DNA from: Rallus limicola
Taxonomy: Eukaryota; Chordata; Aves; Gruiformes; Rallidae
Reading direction: 5' to 3'
Assembly (NCBI GenBank): GCA_022605955.1
Contig: JAKCOZ010000008.1
Span: 19,897,583 to 19,961,582 of the forward strand
DNA: 64,000 nt
The stretch's first letter is position 1; each line of letters begins with the position of its first letter. Below, piece by piece: positions 22,664 through 35,263 of this stretch. The notes beneath the pieces were generated by a model. The model ran no database searches. It had not been told where the DNA came from and was given only the letters and a program-made list of their open reading frames with translations. Both the position numbers and the translations under genes were made by a program.

Positions 22664-22860
22664 CTCAAACCATCCAAAACCAGCCCTCATGGTGCTATTT
22701 ATAAGGGTGTTATCTTCAGACCACAACTCTGTGTGGGAATGAATGGGGAAAATATGTTTTGACCCTTGTGAAAATGATCTGTTGCCTAATGCCATCAAAG
22801 TGGAGATCAGCTTTTGAAAAAGTTGAGCATTGCTGTCCGTGTAAAAGGATGTTCTGAGTG
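22664..22860 (-). CDS. Candidate exon with weak donor or alternative 3' end
   Basis: This follows an acceptor TGTTTTATAG (AG at 22862-22861) and begins with two bases that complete the split glycine-to-alanine codon left by exon 23625-23745, so the frame carries through. The peptide contains SNAQLFQKLISTLMALGN and SHTELWSEDNTLIN. The only in-phase end is GAG/GTTTTT at 22663, a poor donor; otherwise the frame runs on to a TAA at 22645-22643. It may therefore be an unusual splice site, an alternative last exon, or a false call at its 3' end. Confidence 0.4.
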
Positions 22861-23624
22861 CTATAAAACACACCAACTTGCTCAAGTTGTCTCTTCTATT
22901 GCATTGAGTCTTACTGTATGTTCATCAGTGTCTGTCTGATCATCCTGTTGTAGTAAATGAAATGATACAGATTATACCTGCTATGTTCTCTTTCATTGTT
23001 CTCTTGCAGGGACAGAAGTGTATGTGGTGAAATGTTTTATTTGTTTGGGGTTTTTTGTTTTTGTTTTTTCTTTTAACTGTCTATCTACAGGCTTGCGCAT
23101 GTTGCTGTGCAGTTGTGCTGAGAGGTCAGTATCTAGAAAACAGCTTGGTTTGTGACATTTCACAATCTGTCTGATTCTCAAGATAAGTCTCTTCTGCCCA
23201 GCTCAGTGTTGCTTTTGCCAGAAGAGCAAAACTAGCTGCAGAGCTCTTTTGCTCTGAGGCAATGCTGGGTAGTAGGTAGTGGCCCAAACTGAGGTGATTT
23301 TGATGACGTTCTACATTGCCAAAGAAAAAACTCAACAAACTAACTTTCTTTGCATGTCTGAGTCAAAACTTCACTGCTTCCCTCCAGACTGATACAAATT
23401 TAATGGGTTTATTTCTTTGCATTAGTATATGTTCTCTTCAACCTGTCCATTCCCCATGTGAATCGTGGCAATGAAGGGTGCTGCGTGAAGTACAGATGTT
23501 CTGAAAGAAGAGCCACTCTTTGTGTCTGCTACAACTGCAGGGAAATTTTAGTGTTTCTTTGTATCCCCTGCACTTTTCAGCTCCTCTTGCTCCTCTGTTG
23601 CACTGCCAGGCAGCGCTCTCTTAC

Positions 23625-23745
23625 CAAAAAGTAATTTAAATGCAGTGTAAATAACATAAGTAGTACCAGTGCTTGGATGTGAGTGGGAGATGGGGTAGAG
23701 GATGGAGGCTTCTGCCTTCTGGTAAATTTCTGCATTGAAACTGAT
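23625..23745 (-). CDS. Well-supported internal exon of unidentified minus-strand gene
   Basis: A 121-bp open segment with a strong acceptor (AACAAATTTTGCAG, AG at 23747-23746) and donor G/GTAAGA at 23624-23619. It reads 40 codons in phase 0 with one base left over. The peptide includes NAEIYQKAEASILYPISH and TGTTYVIYTAFKLLF. The preceding exon (25030-25211) ends in phase 0 and the following one (22664-22860) starts with two bases, so both junctions are consistent. The protein family is not recognised. Confidence 0.62.
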
Positions 23746-25029
23746 CTGCAAAATTTGTTAGCTGCTTAGAAAAGCTCTCTGGTGTCTGTTGCTGCCTGCC
23801 TGTATTATCAAGATCTGGTTTTGGAAATCAGTGCCAGTGCTTTTGGAGCAGTATTTCAAAGTGATCTAGAATCTGTGTGTAGGGTGTGATTTTGCTTCAG
23901 CTATGTTGCAGACACATTAGTGCAGATTAAGTAGAAGAAGATAAAAGGGAAGTTGATGCAATCATATTTGCAGAACAATAGAAGTAAGAATGATCAAAGG
24001 CAAGAAACAGCTGGGTCACTTTGCTGGAGTGCTCCTGACAGGCAGCACTTTGAGCTGCTCTTAGCAGTTTTCCAGGCTCTTTGGAGCTGGAGTTGGAAGC
24101 ATGGCCAAAGAAGATGTTTTGCCATTATACATTATTTTTTTATTTACTGCTTGACAGCTGAGGACCAAAGAGTAGAGCCTGTTCTTTGATACCTGGCTGA
24201 CTTATTACCTCTTTAAAATTCTCTCATCGGCAGGAGCTGAGATCCAAGATACTGAATGCCTCTTTGGTATGTGACGGATCTTTTGAACCTACTAAAACCA
24301 GAAGCACCACCAAACTTCCAAATTGTTTGTAGAGTGTATAATGGCCTCATTGAGAAAATAAGAAAGGGAGTAACAGTGAAACATCCAAGACTTACAGTTG
24401 CTCCTTGTCGAACAATTGGTGTTACACGGCAGCAGCTCAGGTTTCCTCTCAGCAGAAAAGGGGGTCATTACCCTCATCTGTAGAATACTTTGAGGCTGAC
24501 AGCTGAAGGGGACCAGGGATTGGGGCCTCCACTACCTCTAATAACTACTTTCTAATTGGGTTATTTACTATTTATTATTGTGTTACTGTTATGTCTACCA
24601 CTGCTATATTATGATGTAAGTTTATTTATATAATTGAACACTTGTCAACAGAGGTTTGAGTTGCAGCTTGAAGGTGCTGGTATTCTGAGACAATGTAGAA
24701 ACTTCCTTGTGACTTGCTGTGGCACAAACCCATTGCTGTCCTATATTTTAGTGAGGATTATTTTGTGAAGTGATGTGCTCTGAATTTGAGTAGCTGATCT
24801 GTTTCATTTTTGAGGAGTAGTGTCCTTTGAAAATTCAGATGTACTTATGTTTAAATGTCTTCCTAACAGCTAAAATGAGTTTGGCTAATGATAGGTTCCT
24901 ATAGTCAAGACCAGACCAGCAGGTATTGAATAGACTGGTAAAAACACTTGAAGAAATGCCAAATGTTATAACTCAAGAGAGACCTTGAGGTTAAGAAGGA
25001 ACTCATTGTTTACTCAGACGTTTCCTTAC

Positions 25030-25211
25030 AGAAACTGTGGAAGTCAGTAACTTTTGCAAGAAGGCAAGGATTGATGGGCAAAGGTGAAATGACACTGGTG
25101 AAAGCTGAACTACTGCTTGATTTATGGTAGTCACCCGCAGCACTCTGAGCACCAAGAGCTGCTGAGGTGTGATACTTGTGTTAGCCATAGAAAAGTGTGG
25201 ATGGTCTGTTT
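25030..25211 (-). CDS. Well-supported internal exon, leucine/valine-rich
   Basis: A 182-bp open segment between TTTCCAGCTCAG (AG at 25213-25212) and a GTAAGG donor at 25029-25024. It starts with two bases and ends in phase 0. The peptide includes TPQQLLVLRVLRVTTINQ and FHLCPSILAFLQKLLTSTVS, a run of amphipathic helical segments of the kind seen in HEAT/ARM repeat proteins (inference only). It joins 26069-26352 upstream (one base plus two) and 23625-23745 downstream (phase 0). Confidence 0.62.
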
Positions 25212-25551
25212 CTGAGCTGGAAATCTTACCAGGTTTCTAGATGCTGTCATTCTGCTCTGTCCAGGGAGTTTGCTCCAGGAGGAAGCTTGTATTGTTTTGA
25301 CTAAAGACTAGTGCCCAAAGGGAGACAAAAAGCCCCTTTTCTCATCCAAGATGTATGTTTTCTAGTAGATTCATTTTGTGACAGTTGGTAGTGTGGGGTT
25401 TTTTTTCTTAATCTCCTTTTTTACTATTATTCTCCCTAGCAATTTTGAGTGGTGTTTTGAGATGTTCATTAGTTATGGCAGTGCTGTCATTTCAGATGGG
25501 TTTAGTGAGGCATCCAACATGTTAGTGCCTGTGATCTGGCTGCCTCCTGCT

Positions 25552-25593
25552 CCAGTCTGTCATAGGAGTCTGACACCAGTCTGTCATAGGAGT
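25552..25593 (+). repeat. 24-bp tandem duplication
   Basis: The 18-base block CCAGTCTGTCATAGGAGT occurs at 25552-25569 and again at 25576-25593, separated by CTGACA, giving a period of 24. The copies are identical, which suggests a recent small duplication. It lies between candidate exons at 25030 and 26069. Confidence 0.8.
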
Positions 25594-26068
25594 AAAAAGA
25601 TTTACCTCCCTCCACCTTAGAAATCTGCTGAGTAGGTCAGTTTGACTTCTTTCTTTCCTTGGCTTCCTTCCTTCCAGCTTTAATTCTGCTAGCCCTTGAA
25701 ATAGACAAGACATGGTATAATACAGTTTTACAGAACAAAAAGAGAAGTGAAATGATGTGTCCATGTTCAGGAAATAAGTGAGGCAAGATACAAAAAAAAC
25801 CCTCCTTAATTACCAGAGCCCGTCTGGGAGAGCCAACACAATTCCCACACTGTCAGCTCCTTTCTCTGCCTCTTACCATTTCTTTCCCATACACATTTAA
25901 GAAAGTTTTGGGACTGTGTGCTTCCTTCTGCACTGCTTGATCTCAGTTTTCTCCTGTAATAACCAAAGTGGTTTGAGATTTCCAGGTCCTCTTAGCTATA
26001 ATCTGCCTTTTAAATTTGTTTATCTACGGTTTAAATACCAGCCAAACTGTGTCAGAATTGTTACTTAC

Positions 26069-26352
26069 CATGACTACTTCTGACTACCCTCAGCTGCTTT
26101 CTTGTGTGGGGTAATAGAGGTGCTTGAGATAAAAGTCTAGTAATGCGATTTCCTTTCTTGGTAGATTTCATACCTGCTCTTAACCTGTTCACCTCCTCAA
26201 TAGCAGTATCTGGGAAGCCATGCTTCTGGTTTAAGATTAAAAACACTTCAGAGATTACTTCCATAGCATTGGAAGGTAATGAAAAAACTTCTGTTGCACA
26301 GTTTGCCAAAAGTGTATTTAGCAGATATGTAAGTATCATCTTGCAAAAGAAA
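26069..26352 (-). CDS. Well-supported exon with two possible donors
   Basis: The longest candidate exon: 284 bp, open throughout, ending at a perfect GTAAGT donor (26068-26063). Inside it, CAG/GTATGA gives a second donor that would end the exon at 26174; both leave one base, so both join 25030-25211 in frame and differ by 35 codons. The likely acceptor follows a long pyrimidine tract (CCCATCCCTTCTGTCCACATTGAG, AG at 26354-26353); an AAG acceptor ten bases further in is possible but would not fit exon 28276-28334. Peptide pieces are LTYLLNTLLANCATEVFSLP and FPDTAIEEVNRLRAGMKSTK. Family not recognised. Confidence 0.6.
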
Positions 26353-26928
26353 CTCAATGTGGACAGAAGGGATGGGGCAGAAGGAGAAGCAAACCCTTGT
26401 TGCCAAGACTGTAGTTGGTTTCCAGACTGTGGCCTGATCACTGGTGGTGTGGAAGGGTTATTTAAAGGTAACAAATAGTATTACTTTTCTGTCAGTAGTG
26501 TCCAGAAAATTAGCTGTATGTATTCTGTCAGCGTAGGTGTGAAGTAGATTCATCCAATTCAGAACTTCTGTCTGTATACACACTCATTCCACAGTTGCAT
26601 TAATTTTGAATGTGGGGTGCCTGACACATCCCTATCTCAAATGGAATCTACAAGATTAGAATCAGGGTATGCAGCAGTTAAGAAGACTAACAGGTTTAAG
26701 TGCAGCTATCATAACCTCAGAGCATGTCAATCTGAGCAGAAAAAATGTACCTAAAGCTATAAAAATGCCTGATTAACCCTGAGTCTGTGCTGATACACAA
26801 GTGTGTCCCTAAATGTTTCAGTGTAGTGTTTTCCAGTTACTCTTTTTAGTAATTTCTAGACGTCTGAACTTGTTAATGAATTTTTATGCTTGGATTTTGG
26901 CTACATAATGGGGAATATACAGATTTTG

Positions 26929-26946
26929 TTTATTTATTTATTTATT
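26929..26946 (+). repeat. Short TTTA microsatellite
   Basis: Four and a half copies of TTTA. It is simple-sequence DNA in a probable intron and may vary in length. Confidence 0.7.
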
Positions 26947-28275
26947 GGGTCAGTTAAATGTGCTCTTCTGTTTCAGAGTGTACTTGTCTGAATTTGTGTA
27001 CCTTTTTAAGGCATAAAAATGGCTTCATAGTTAAATGGTTTTCTTCTATGCCAGTCTACTACTTTGCTTGGGTCCTTTGTGGCTCTTGTTCTGAGGGCAG
27101 AAAGAAAAGGATGAAAGAAATCTCCGTTCTATGCTCAGCTAGTTATCCAAATCCACTTTGCTTTGTCTAGCAGCTTCATGTTTCTCACTAGCAAGATCAC
27201 TCAATCATAATTTGATTTTAAGTGATAATTTTCAAGAAGTGTTTTACAGGTAACTTTTGCATCTCATTTTAGTGATTCCCCCATCAATCTCAAATTACAT
27301 TCATAATCTTGGAAAGAAAATTCTGCAACTGAAGAGCTCTTTTGTACTTCTGGAATATAAATGCGCCATCACTCTTTCAGTGTTTGTGTTGTGGTAGGGT
27401 TTTTGTTGTTAGGGTTTTTTTTCAATACTTTGCTGAAGGTTAGCAGAAGCAGTATAAACAAGGTTTCTAGGTAATGCAGTTCATTGTTTTACTGCAGTGG
27501 TTAAGATAGTGCTCTATCGTGTCTGACTGTATTGCTCACTGATTTCCTTTAACTCCCAGATGTGAATTCTTATCATACCCTTTGCCTCTTCCACCTTCTG
27601 CAATTAGCTCAGCTAAACTAAAGATAAAGTTTCTAGAATCAACCATATTCTGTTTCACGATTGTTCTAAAGAAAAATCAGAGTCCCTTTCATTGCATGTT
27701 TGGGGCACCTCAAATAAATAGCAGGTCAAATTTCTAATCTATTAGCTCTTTGTCTGCCATGGTATGCACAGTTAGTCATGAAATATTCATGCAATTCAGA
27801 AAAAAGCTTGGGGGGAAGGCAGCTCCTGAAATGAAACCATAGTATCATAAGGTCAATCTGGTTGCTGCTCTTAGATTCAAGCACAGGTCAAGCCTTTCAT
27901 CCTAGAAACTTTGCCCAGGAATTATTTACTTTCAGCTGTCAAGCTTGTTAAATGATTACCTAAGTCAATAGTGTGCATTTTCTTTACTCACTGGAAGATT
28001 TTATAAATTACTTTTTCCCTAAAGGATTACATTTTTACAGTACATGGCTCTCTATATGTAAGCTTTTCACAACAGTCCTAATCCGGCTTCAAATTAAATC
28101 GTTTGGCAACTCCTGTTGGCTTCAGTCAGAACAGCGTAGCACCAGTCTGTCTTTGTGCATTGGAAGAAAGCACATTCAGGGGCATATAGTTATAAGATTA
28201 CTAGGTTTAAAAGAATATGAAATTGTGTATGCACATAAATATAAAACACTAGATGTACTCTAGTTGGGTTCTTAC

Positions 28276-28334
28276 CTCATGTCTTCATCCAGCCCTGGAG
28301 AATGAACAAGTACATGATGAAAGAGGAGATAATC
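28276..28334 (-). CDS. Candidate internal exon, 59 bp
   Basis: Bounded by an acceptor AAATGTAG (AG at 28336-28335) and a strong donor GAG/GTAAGA at 28275-28270. Only one frame is open: phase-0 start, ending two bases into a codon, which matches the one-base start of 26069-26352. It encodes IISSFHHVLVHSPGLDEDM. The small size limits confidence, but the splice sites and phase agree with the neighbouring exon. Confidence 0.48.
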
Positions 28335-31300
28335 TACATTTTAAATATAAACAAAAAGAAGAACCTGTGTTAAACCTATGCTAATACTGTGTTCATTATT
28401 ATAATATCAGAGTACTTTCTTCAGTGTACTAGTGACATAAACTTCTTTTTTTTGCTGTTCTTGTACTTCCTCATCAGCATGAACAAGGTCTAAGGGAAGG
28501 TTTCAGTTTGAGGGTGACTTTTCCTCTTTAAATGTATGTAGGTGTTAGGGAAGGTGAGAATAATAATAATACTGGAGCAAAAAGTGACAAAGTTGGCTCC
28601 AAGGTTGATTGAAGGAAATTAATTTCAGGGATACAGACTGATGCTTGTAGAAGCTTGCATTGTTTTCCATTATGTCAGGTGAACAAAGTGTTGCCCATTG
28701 CCTTAATTTCAGCACCTCATTTATTTTGATTAATCTGGTTCAGAGTTTTGGAAACTGCAGATTGATAGCTGAGACCCTGATTGTATGTTTATTGGCCAGT
28801 ATGTTGTTCTCTGAGGATGCACACCCAAGTATCTTGTTGCACTTGCAGGCATCTAAACACATCTGGATTTTTGACACGACAATCATGACTCTCTGGTTCT
28901 GGCTGGAGAGTCAGTCTAATCAGAAACATTGACTGAGGATACATAAAGTTGTGGAGTTTTAGGGATGTTGTCTAGAAAGGGAATTTAGACCAGCATCCCT
29001 CTTGAGGCAGAATGATTGCCACTGGGCCAGCTCTAATTTTGTCTGGCTGCATCCTGAAAACCTCTTCTAGGTTTTCCAGGGTGACTTCCTGATGGAGACT
29101 TTTTTTTTTTCATCCCCAGATATCCAGCATGAATCTCCCAAGTCTCAATTTCCAGTTGCAGTTTGTTGCCCCATGTTTACACTATTTGTTACTAAAGGAA
29201 GAGTTTAGCTCCATCATCTTCACAACGTAGCCTACAGCTACCAAACACAAAGGACAAAATATTTCTCAGGTAAATTTTACTGTAGTAGAAAATATATTTT
29301 GTGGCAAGTGCCACATCTACACATCACCAGTGGCTTTTGAAGCTGATGAATCATGGTAGAATAGAAGCATGATCCATAAAACATTTCCACTGGCTGCTAG
29401 CCAGTGTTTTTCTTGAACAATTTAATGCTCCACCCTGTAGCAGGATACCCTGCCCAGCAGTAGGGTCAGGAAGTGATACATGGATTTGTTTTTTGAACAA
29501 GAGCCTTCACTGGCATGAAAAAAAAAAAAAAGAAAAAAGGGAAAAAAATAGTCTAAATCCAGCTGCTTTTGTACATTCTCCAGCGGAACTGACACATTCT
29601 CATAACCTGTTCCTTTTTAGTTAAGTGTATGTGCAATCCTTTGGTCTGACATGCTAACATTAGAGATGGAGGAGTCATGGGGAAATTGAACTGGTGTTGG
29701 GATCAGCTACATTGTGTTATTTGTAAAGAATTGTGAAGTTAAGCACCTTCACGCTATCAGTTTTTCAGGTAGCACCTGCAATGTTGTTGCTGTGACGTTT
29801 ATGGCAAAGTATAAAGTAGTTCCACAAAATTCCCAAGAGTCAGAATAAAAAGGATTTGCTGCATAACTTACCCCACTGGCCTGGTGATTTGATATGTTTT
29901 TGGCCTACCCTAAATTCTGAAGAGGTAAACACAGTGAAGATTTAGATATTCTGGAGTGTTACATCTATCTCAAATTCCTATTGTTAAAATGCTAAAGTGA
30001 CCCCATTTGCCGTGTGTGCTGCTCTTAGGGAGAAATGTGTGCTGGTAGAAGAAATGTTTTCTGGGATATTTAGATACTGCTTTTTTCATGGGAGAGACAT
30101 TGCTTGTTTCTTGTGCTATCCCATTACCCGTGCCTTACAGTAAGCTATCAATGATTTTGTGATGCGGAAGTTATGATTTTTTGAATGGGAAATACCATTT
30201 TTGTTGCCAGGATGTGGAAAAAATACATGGTACACTTTGAAAAGACAGTTTTGTATGTGGTTATACAATCAGGATTTCCTTCAAGAAAAGGCAGGTTTAA
30301 GACACTGCAGAAGAGCTTGTTTTATATCTGTCAACTCATAAGCTGAAGTGCTATTGATTTTAGAAGTGCTGTGCGTGCTGTTTCTCTGCACGGTCTTCTG
30401 CCGTGACCATGAAATAAAGGTGCTGGTCAGCCCATGGAGGTCAAAATGCCAAGTGCTCTTCTGAGTTGCACATGCTCCTGGCTAATGGCTGCATCAGTCC
30501 TGCTGCTGGGGAGGTCACAGGGACCTGCCCAACAGTCCTTGTGGGAGCCCACGATGGTCACCTCATGGTAGTGTGGGATGCGCCCTCCCAGTGCACACTG
30601 TGCCCCAGGCCTTTGCATGCTCTGCTGCACAGGGCTGGATAGATTCCTCCAGTAAAAGATTGCAGATTGAAAAACTAATTATGCAGTTATGTCACACAGC
30701 GAGTTCTAGAAGGAATGTTTTGGGTATTATCTGACAAGCATATCCTGTGAAGCCAAAATGAGGTGCAACCTCCTTTCCTGTGGCAGCTCTTATGCTACCT
30801 ATGCAGGAGGGCATCTACACTTCCATTTCAAGTTCTGTTTAAATCACTTGGGAGATATGCTGTTGTGGGATGCAAACTCCCAATTCCTCTTGGAGGCACT
30901 GGGGGAATTGCTGGTGCACCTGTGCAGAAAATTTCTGCCTCATTACCATGTAGAATTAGGAACCCACCATGCATTGTCAGGGATTTGTGTATTAATTATC
31001 ACATTTCTCAGTTGAATTTGGACATATCTACAAGGAAGCATTAAACCTACAGATGAAGAGAGGAGCACAGCTGATTAATGATTGTAATGATTCTTATGGA
31101 TTTGTGGCTGGAATCTGGAAATGTAGCTAACACACACTGATACAAAACTCATTGAATACTCCTATGTTTCACTTCCTTGCTTTAGATGATTTTTCTCCAT
31201 GTGTCTTTTTTAATAGGTGAGGATAGTAAAATATTGAACTTGAGAATATAAAACTGTATAATCAATCTTTGATGTTATTACACATATTTAGAAATTGGTC

Positions 31301-31993
31301 TTCTATCTGTTCTATATTGGTCCAAAAGCTGGGTCTAAAATCAAAGCTTCACACTGGATATGAGAGATATGAGTTCCCTTCCCAGCTTTTCTACTGATCT
31401 ACAGATTTCTGATATGGCTGAGATCTTTCCAGTTTTATCATATCTAAAATAAGAATAATGATACTGATTTCCTTGGCAAGGTGTTTTGACAGCAATGAAT
31501 GTAAAGACTTTTTAAGAGCTGGGTTTTTATTTTCAGAGAAATATGTAAAAATGATCTTTATTTGTCACTGAATGAACATTTTATTTGTAAATTTTGTAAC
31601 TTTTCTTTTTCCTCTGAAGGAGTAATTTTCATTGACAGTTTTCAAAATGTGTTTCATTTTACTCATGAGAATATTTTTTTTTTTAATGTGCTCCTGGTGG
31701 ATTCTAGTCAGTACATGTTTTCCTGTACTTAGGTTTTAATTTAAAGAATAACAATGGAGACAGCAGGTGTGGTGATTGATTGACTAGTTAAGTGCTTATG
31801 TCTATAGGAGGAGTTAAGGCCATTTTTATAAAATTGAAAATGAAAGAAAATTATAAGGGGGTGAATTTTTGTTTAGTGATTGAGACAGCTTTTGCTGGGT
31901 ATTGTTAGAAAATTAATTTCCTGCACAGTAGCAGTTAGATTTCTTGAATTATATTATCATTCTTTTCAGTGTAATATTATAGTTGTCACTTAC

Positions 31994-32045
31994 ATAACGA
32001 GCCTTCTGTATGCAGCTCTGATACACTGAGCTTTGTTATTTCACA
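31994..32045 (-). CDS. Candidate small exon, 52 bp
   Basis: An excellent acceptor (TTTATTTCATGTTCCCAG, AG at 32047-32046) and a GTAAGT donor at 31993-31988 enclose 52 bp with a single open frame, CEITKLSVSELHTEGSL plus one base. It does not join 28276-28334 in frame, so another exon would be needed between them, or this is a decoy. Confidence 0.3.
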
Positions 32046-35000
32046 CTGGGAACATGAAATAAAGAAGTATCTACATCTGGATTTCCCTGCATGTCTAATA
32101 ATCTGCACAGTAAGTTTTCCAATCTAAATGATGGAATCGGCATGATCTCTACATGGTAAAAGATGTCCTTTCTGCTGACTACCACCAGCAACACCAGCTT
32201 TCAGGAGGCACATTTTAATTTTTGATGCTTTGTTTCTGCTTAGAAATTTCCACATTCACAATGACTCATATTGGGAAATATCCATAATTTTATGGCTTTA
32301 TTTGCTCAGATTAGTGCATTAGTGTTTAATTTTTTACTTAGATTGTACACAAAATATAAGCCAATGTATATCTCTAGCATGAAGACATATAAACAGGGTA
32401 GGGAAAAAGGATCATGAGAAAGGGTATTACAAGTTTATGGTAGAGGAGGTTTAGCAAGTATTTAGTTAGTACTGTGCTACATGTGCCTTCTCTTCAAAAG
32501 ATGTTTAACTCCAAACTTCATATTTGTAGCAGTTGGGAGTTCTGTAACCTCTCACCCAAGTCATGCCAATGAAGGGAAATAGGTCAGTTCCCAAGGAGCT
32601 AGTGGGAAGAGGAACTGATGTGGGCCGTTTGCCCAAAGGCTTTGGCTCAAAGCTGGACGGAACTGTGTGCTGTGACACACAGGATTTTCCAGGACAGCTG
32701 GGATCAGGGAACTGAAACTACAATAGCAGGAATGGAAATGTTTTGGAAAGTGCTTTCCTAGAACAGAGCATGTCCAGGGACAATGAAGAATGCCAGTGCC
32801 CCTTGAAAAATCCTGAAGAATGAGTCCATTTAATTTGGCCTGTAGATTGGTACTGGACTTGGGTTGGTCCTTTCATAAATTGTAGGTGCAAACTGACAGT
32901 AAAATGATCCCCAATTCCATTCTCCGGACTTAAAAAATTCCCCACGTATGTCAAAGCAAATTTGTAGTATTTTTTTGTAATGTGGCTGTTTGACAGAAGG
33001 CCATAAAAGAAGTGAAAGTAGAGGTAAGAGTGTACCCCTTGCAAATTAAGTTGCAACACCTTCAGCAAGGTAAGTGTATCTCCAGTCAGATTTAAAATGG
33101 GTGCATCTAGAGAGATGTGGGTTTGTATGTTTATACTTATTTGTAAATGAAGCCAACCTTTATCTTGATACATTACTGTTTCTGTCCACTTGGACAGAAC
33201 AGCATCTTGTAGGATATGCATGTTTAGGATTTAGACTTTCTGAGCTACTTCCCTTGAAATAAGCAAACCAGCCTCCTTGTTTATTTGTTGGGGTTTTTTT
33301 ATTGCCAATACAACATGTTTGCTCGGCAATATCAGAGCATCTGAAACATGAGCCTCCTGACAATAGCTCACTTCCCAGCCAGCTCCAAACCCACTCTGGT
33401 GTGTTTCCTGTTATGGCAGTGCCTGGTTATTTGCTTTTTGTGTAATTTCATTGCATGCTTAATGAAATTATGCTTGTTAGAGACTCGAAAGTGCACACGA
33501 GTCTTTATCTGGTATTGTTTCAGATGATCCATGGAGTTTTTCTTTGGTTTGTACCCAGATGAAATTGTGCCAGTTTTCTGTATGTCTGCAGTGGTGCAGG
33601 ACCCAGCTGCTCTGTGGGGTGAGAGCACTCAAAAGGCAGGTATGTCCCTCATTTGTGACAGGAGCTCTGCAGGAAAAACAAGGGTGAGGGGACTTTGCTG
33701 TCTGGCAAATGCTTAGGGGTCTCTCCTCCCTGTTCATGTGGTGGGAAGTTGGAGAAGCACCTAAATCTCTGAAGGGGACTATGACCGTGAGCTGAAGGGT
33801 TTGTGCATCTGCACTTTTCCCCCAGCCTGTGCCCAGGGTCTGGTGGTGCTTTGCAGACACCTCCTTCAGGCATCTAGTTTCCTGCCACAGGCTTAGCCTG
33901 GTAGGTTGCCTCCTCATGATGCTTGGAGGTAGAGGAGATGAGTTCAGCTGCAGCATGAGGGATTTTAGGAAAATCAGGCACTGGGTTTGAGGCTTGGCTT
34001 GGACATTAAAGGTAACACTGTTTGCACTTGAGGAAATAGGCTTGTGGGCTTCAAAGGCAGCTACTTAGTCACATTATCTGCAAAATGTTTTCTGTGTTTG
34101 TATGAAGAGCATGTGACTTTTTGGAAAGGGGGAAGTCGTAAGGGCTGGTGTAGCTAAAAGGAATAATTTAAAAGTCCATGGCATCCCTGCCAAAGCAAAT
34201 CAGATGTTTTTCAGCTGTTGACGAAGAATTGCTGGTTAGATGTGCTGTGCCTGATAGAGGGATGACATCCTCATGGATATGAAGACTAGTGACTACGAAT
34301 CAAAACAAGCAGAATGTTCTTCCCTAAGTGTGGTACAGAAATGCTTTTCAAATCAAAGGGCCATTTTGTTAAACCAGCTAGTTTGGACTTCATGTTCCAT
34401 AGTAACTCCTTGTTTAGCAGCAAATGTTTTTTATGGTAAAATTACTGCTTCGTTCATGTCTCCTAGACTTATATGAATAAACCCTTTCCATTTCACCTAC
34501 TTGCCTTGCAGCAAAATTGCCTCATTTTAGGCTTTTTAAATAAATGTGGGTTGGAATGAGTGTTTAATTAAATAATAAGGACCTCTGTTGCTCAACTGTT
34601 AAATAAAAATCAAGCTCTATTCGGCTGCAAAAATGGTTCAGACATTGCTGAGTAAAACATACCTTATTTTTATAAATGCATCTGGTATTTCTGGACACAA
34701 CATTTTCTGCTAACTACAGCTGGCAGTTTCTTTGAGTGGTATTTTTATTGTCTTTCAAGATTTGCTAAGCTGCCACCTTGGCTTGATTTATGTCAGTAAT
34801 GAAAACCAATGGTTTGGAACAAGGTATAATCAGTCAGTTTTTCATGCATCCCTTCACTAGCTGTTGTCTATCTTATTTCGATCATATATTTCTGAAGAGT
34901 AAGTCTCCCTAAGGTGTTGAGCAGGTGTTGCCTTTTAAATTTTCTCCTTGTTAACAATTAATCCCTTTTGACAGTTCCTTCAATAGGTGACATGGGGTAC

Positions 35001-35244
35001 ATGTTTCTCTCAGTTTTGTGTATGCATGTCCAAGGAAGGAAAAAGAACACACTTCAACTTTTAGATCTGTTTTATGTTCTGCTTTAGCTCATTGTAAACA
35101 AGGAGTAATCTCTTAAATTCTGCTCCTTGTATGCAAGAAGGAATAAACCCAAAAAGATTGAAATAATTTATTCTGGAGGATGGTGCTTAGTGATAGATCT
35201 TTGCAAGCAGATGCATATTTCTTTTGGTAGTAAGAGTCTTTTTA

Positions 35245-35263
35245 TTTTTTTTTTTTTTTTTTT
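35245..35263 (+). repeat. Poly-T run of 19
   Basis: An uninterrupted run of 19 T just after TTTTTA. It is the longest homopolymer I noticed in the window. No retroposon body was recognised next to it. Confidence 0.75.

Noticed and set aside
29873..29917. 45-bp minus-strand segment with good splice ends between the exons at 31994 and 28276
   Set aside because: Joined to 31994-32045 it creates a TAA stop at the junction, so it cannot be the missing link.
32718..33221. Minus-strand open frame of 167 codons
   Set aside because: The longest frame in the window, but the peptide resembles nothing known, lacks exon boundaries, and such a length can arise by chance in 64 kb.
33477..33956. Minus-strand open frame of 159 codons
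   Set aside because: Overlaps other open frames on both strands in a slightly GC-richer patch; low-information peptide with no recognisable domain.
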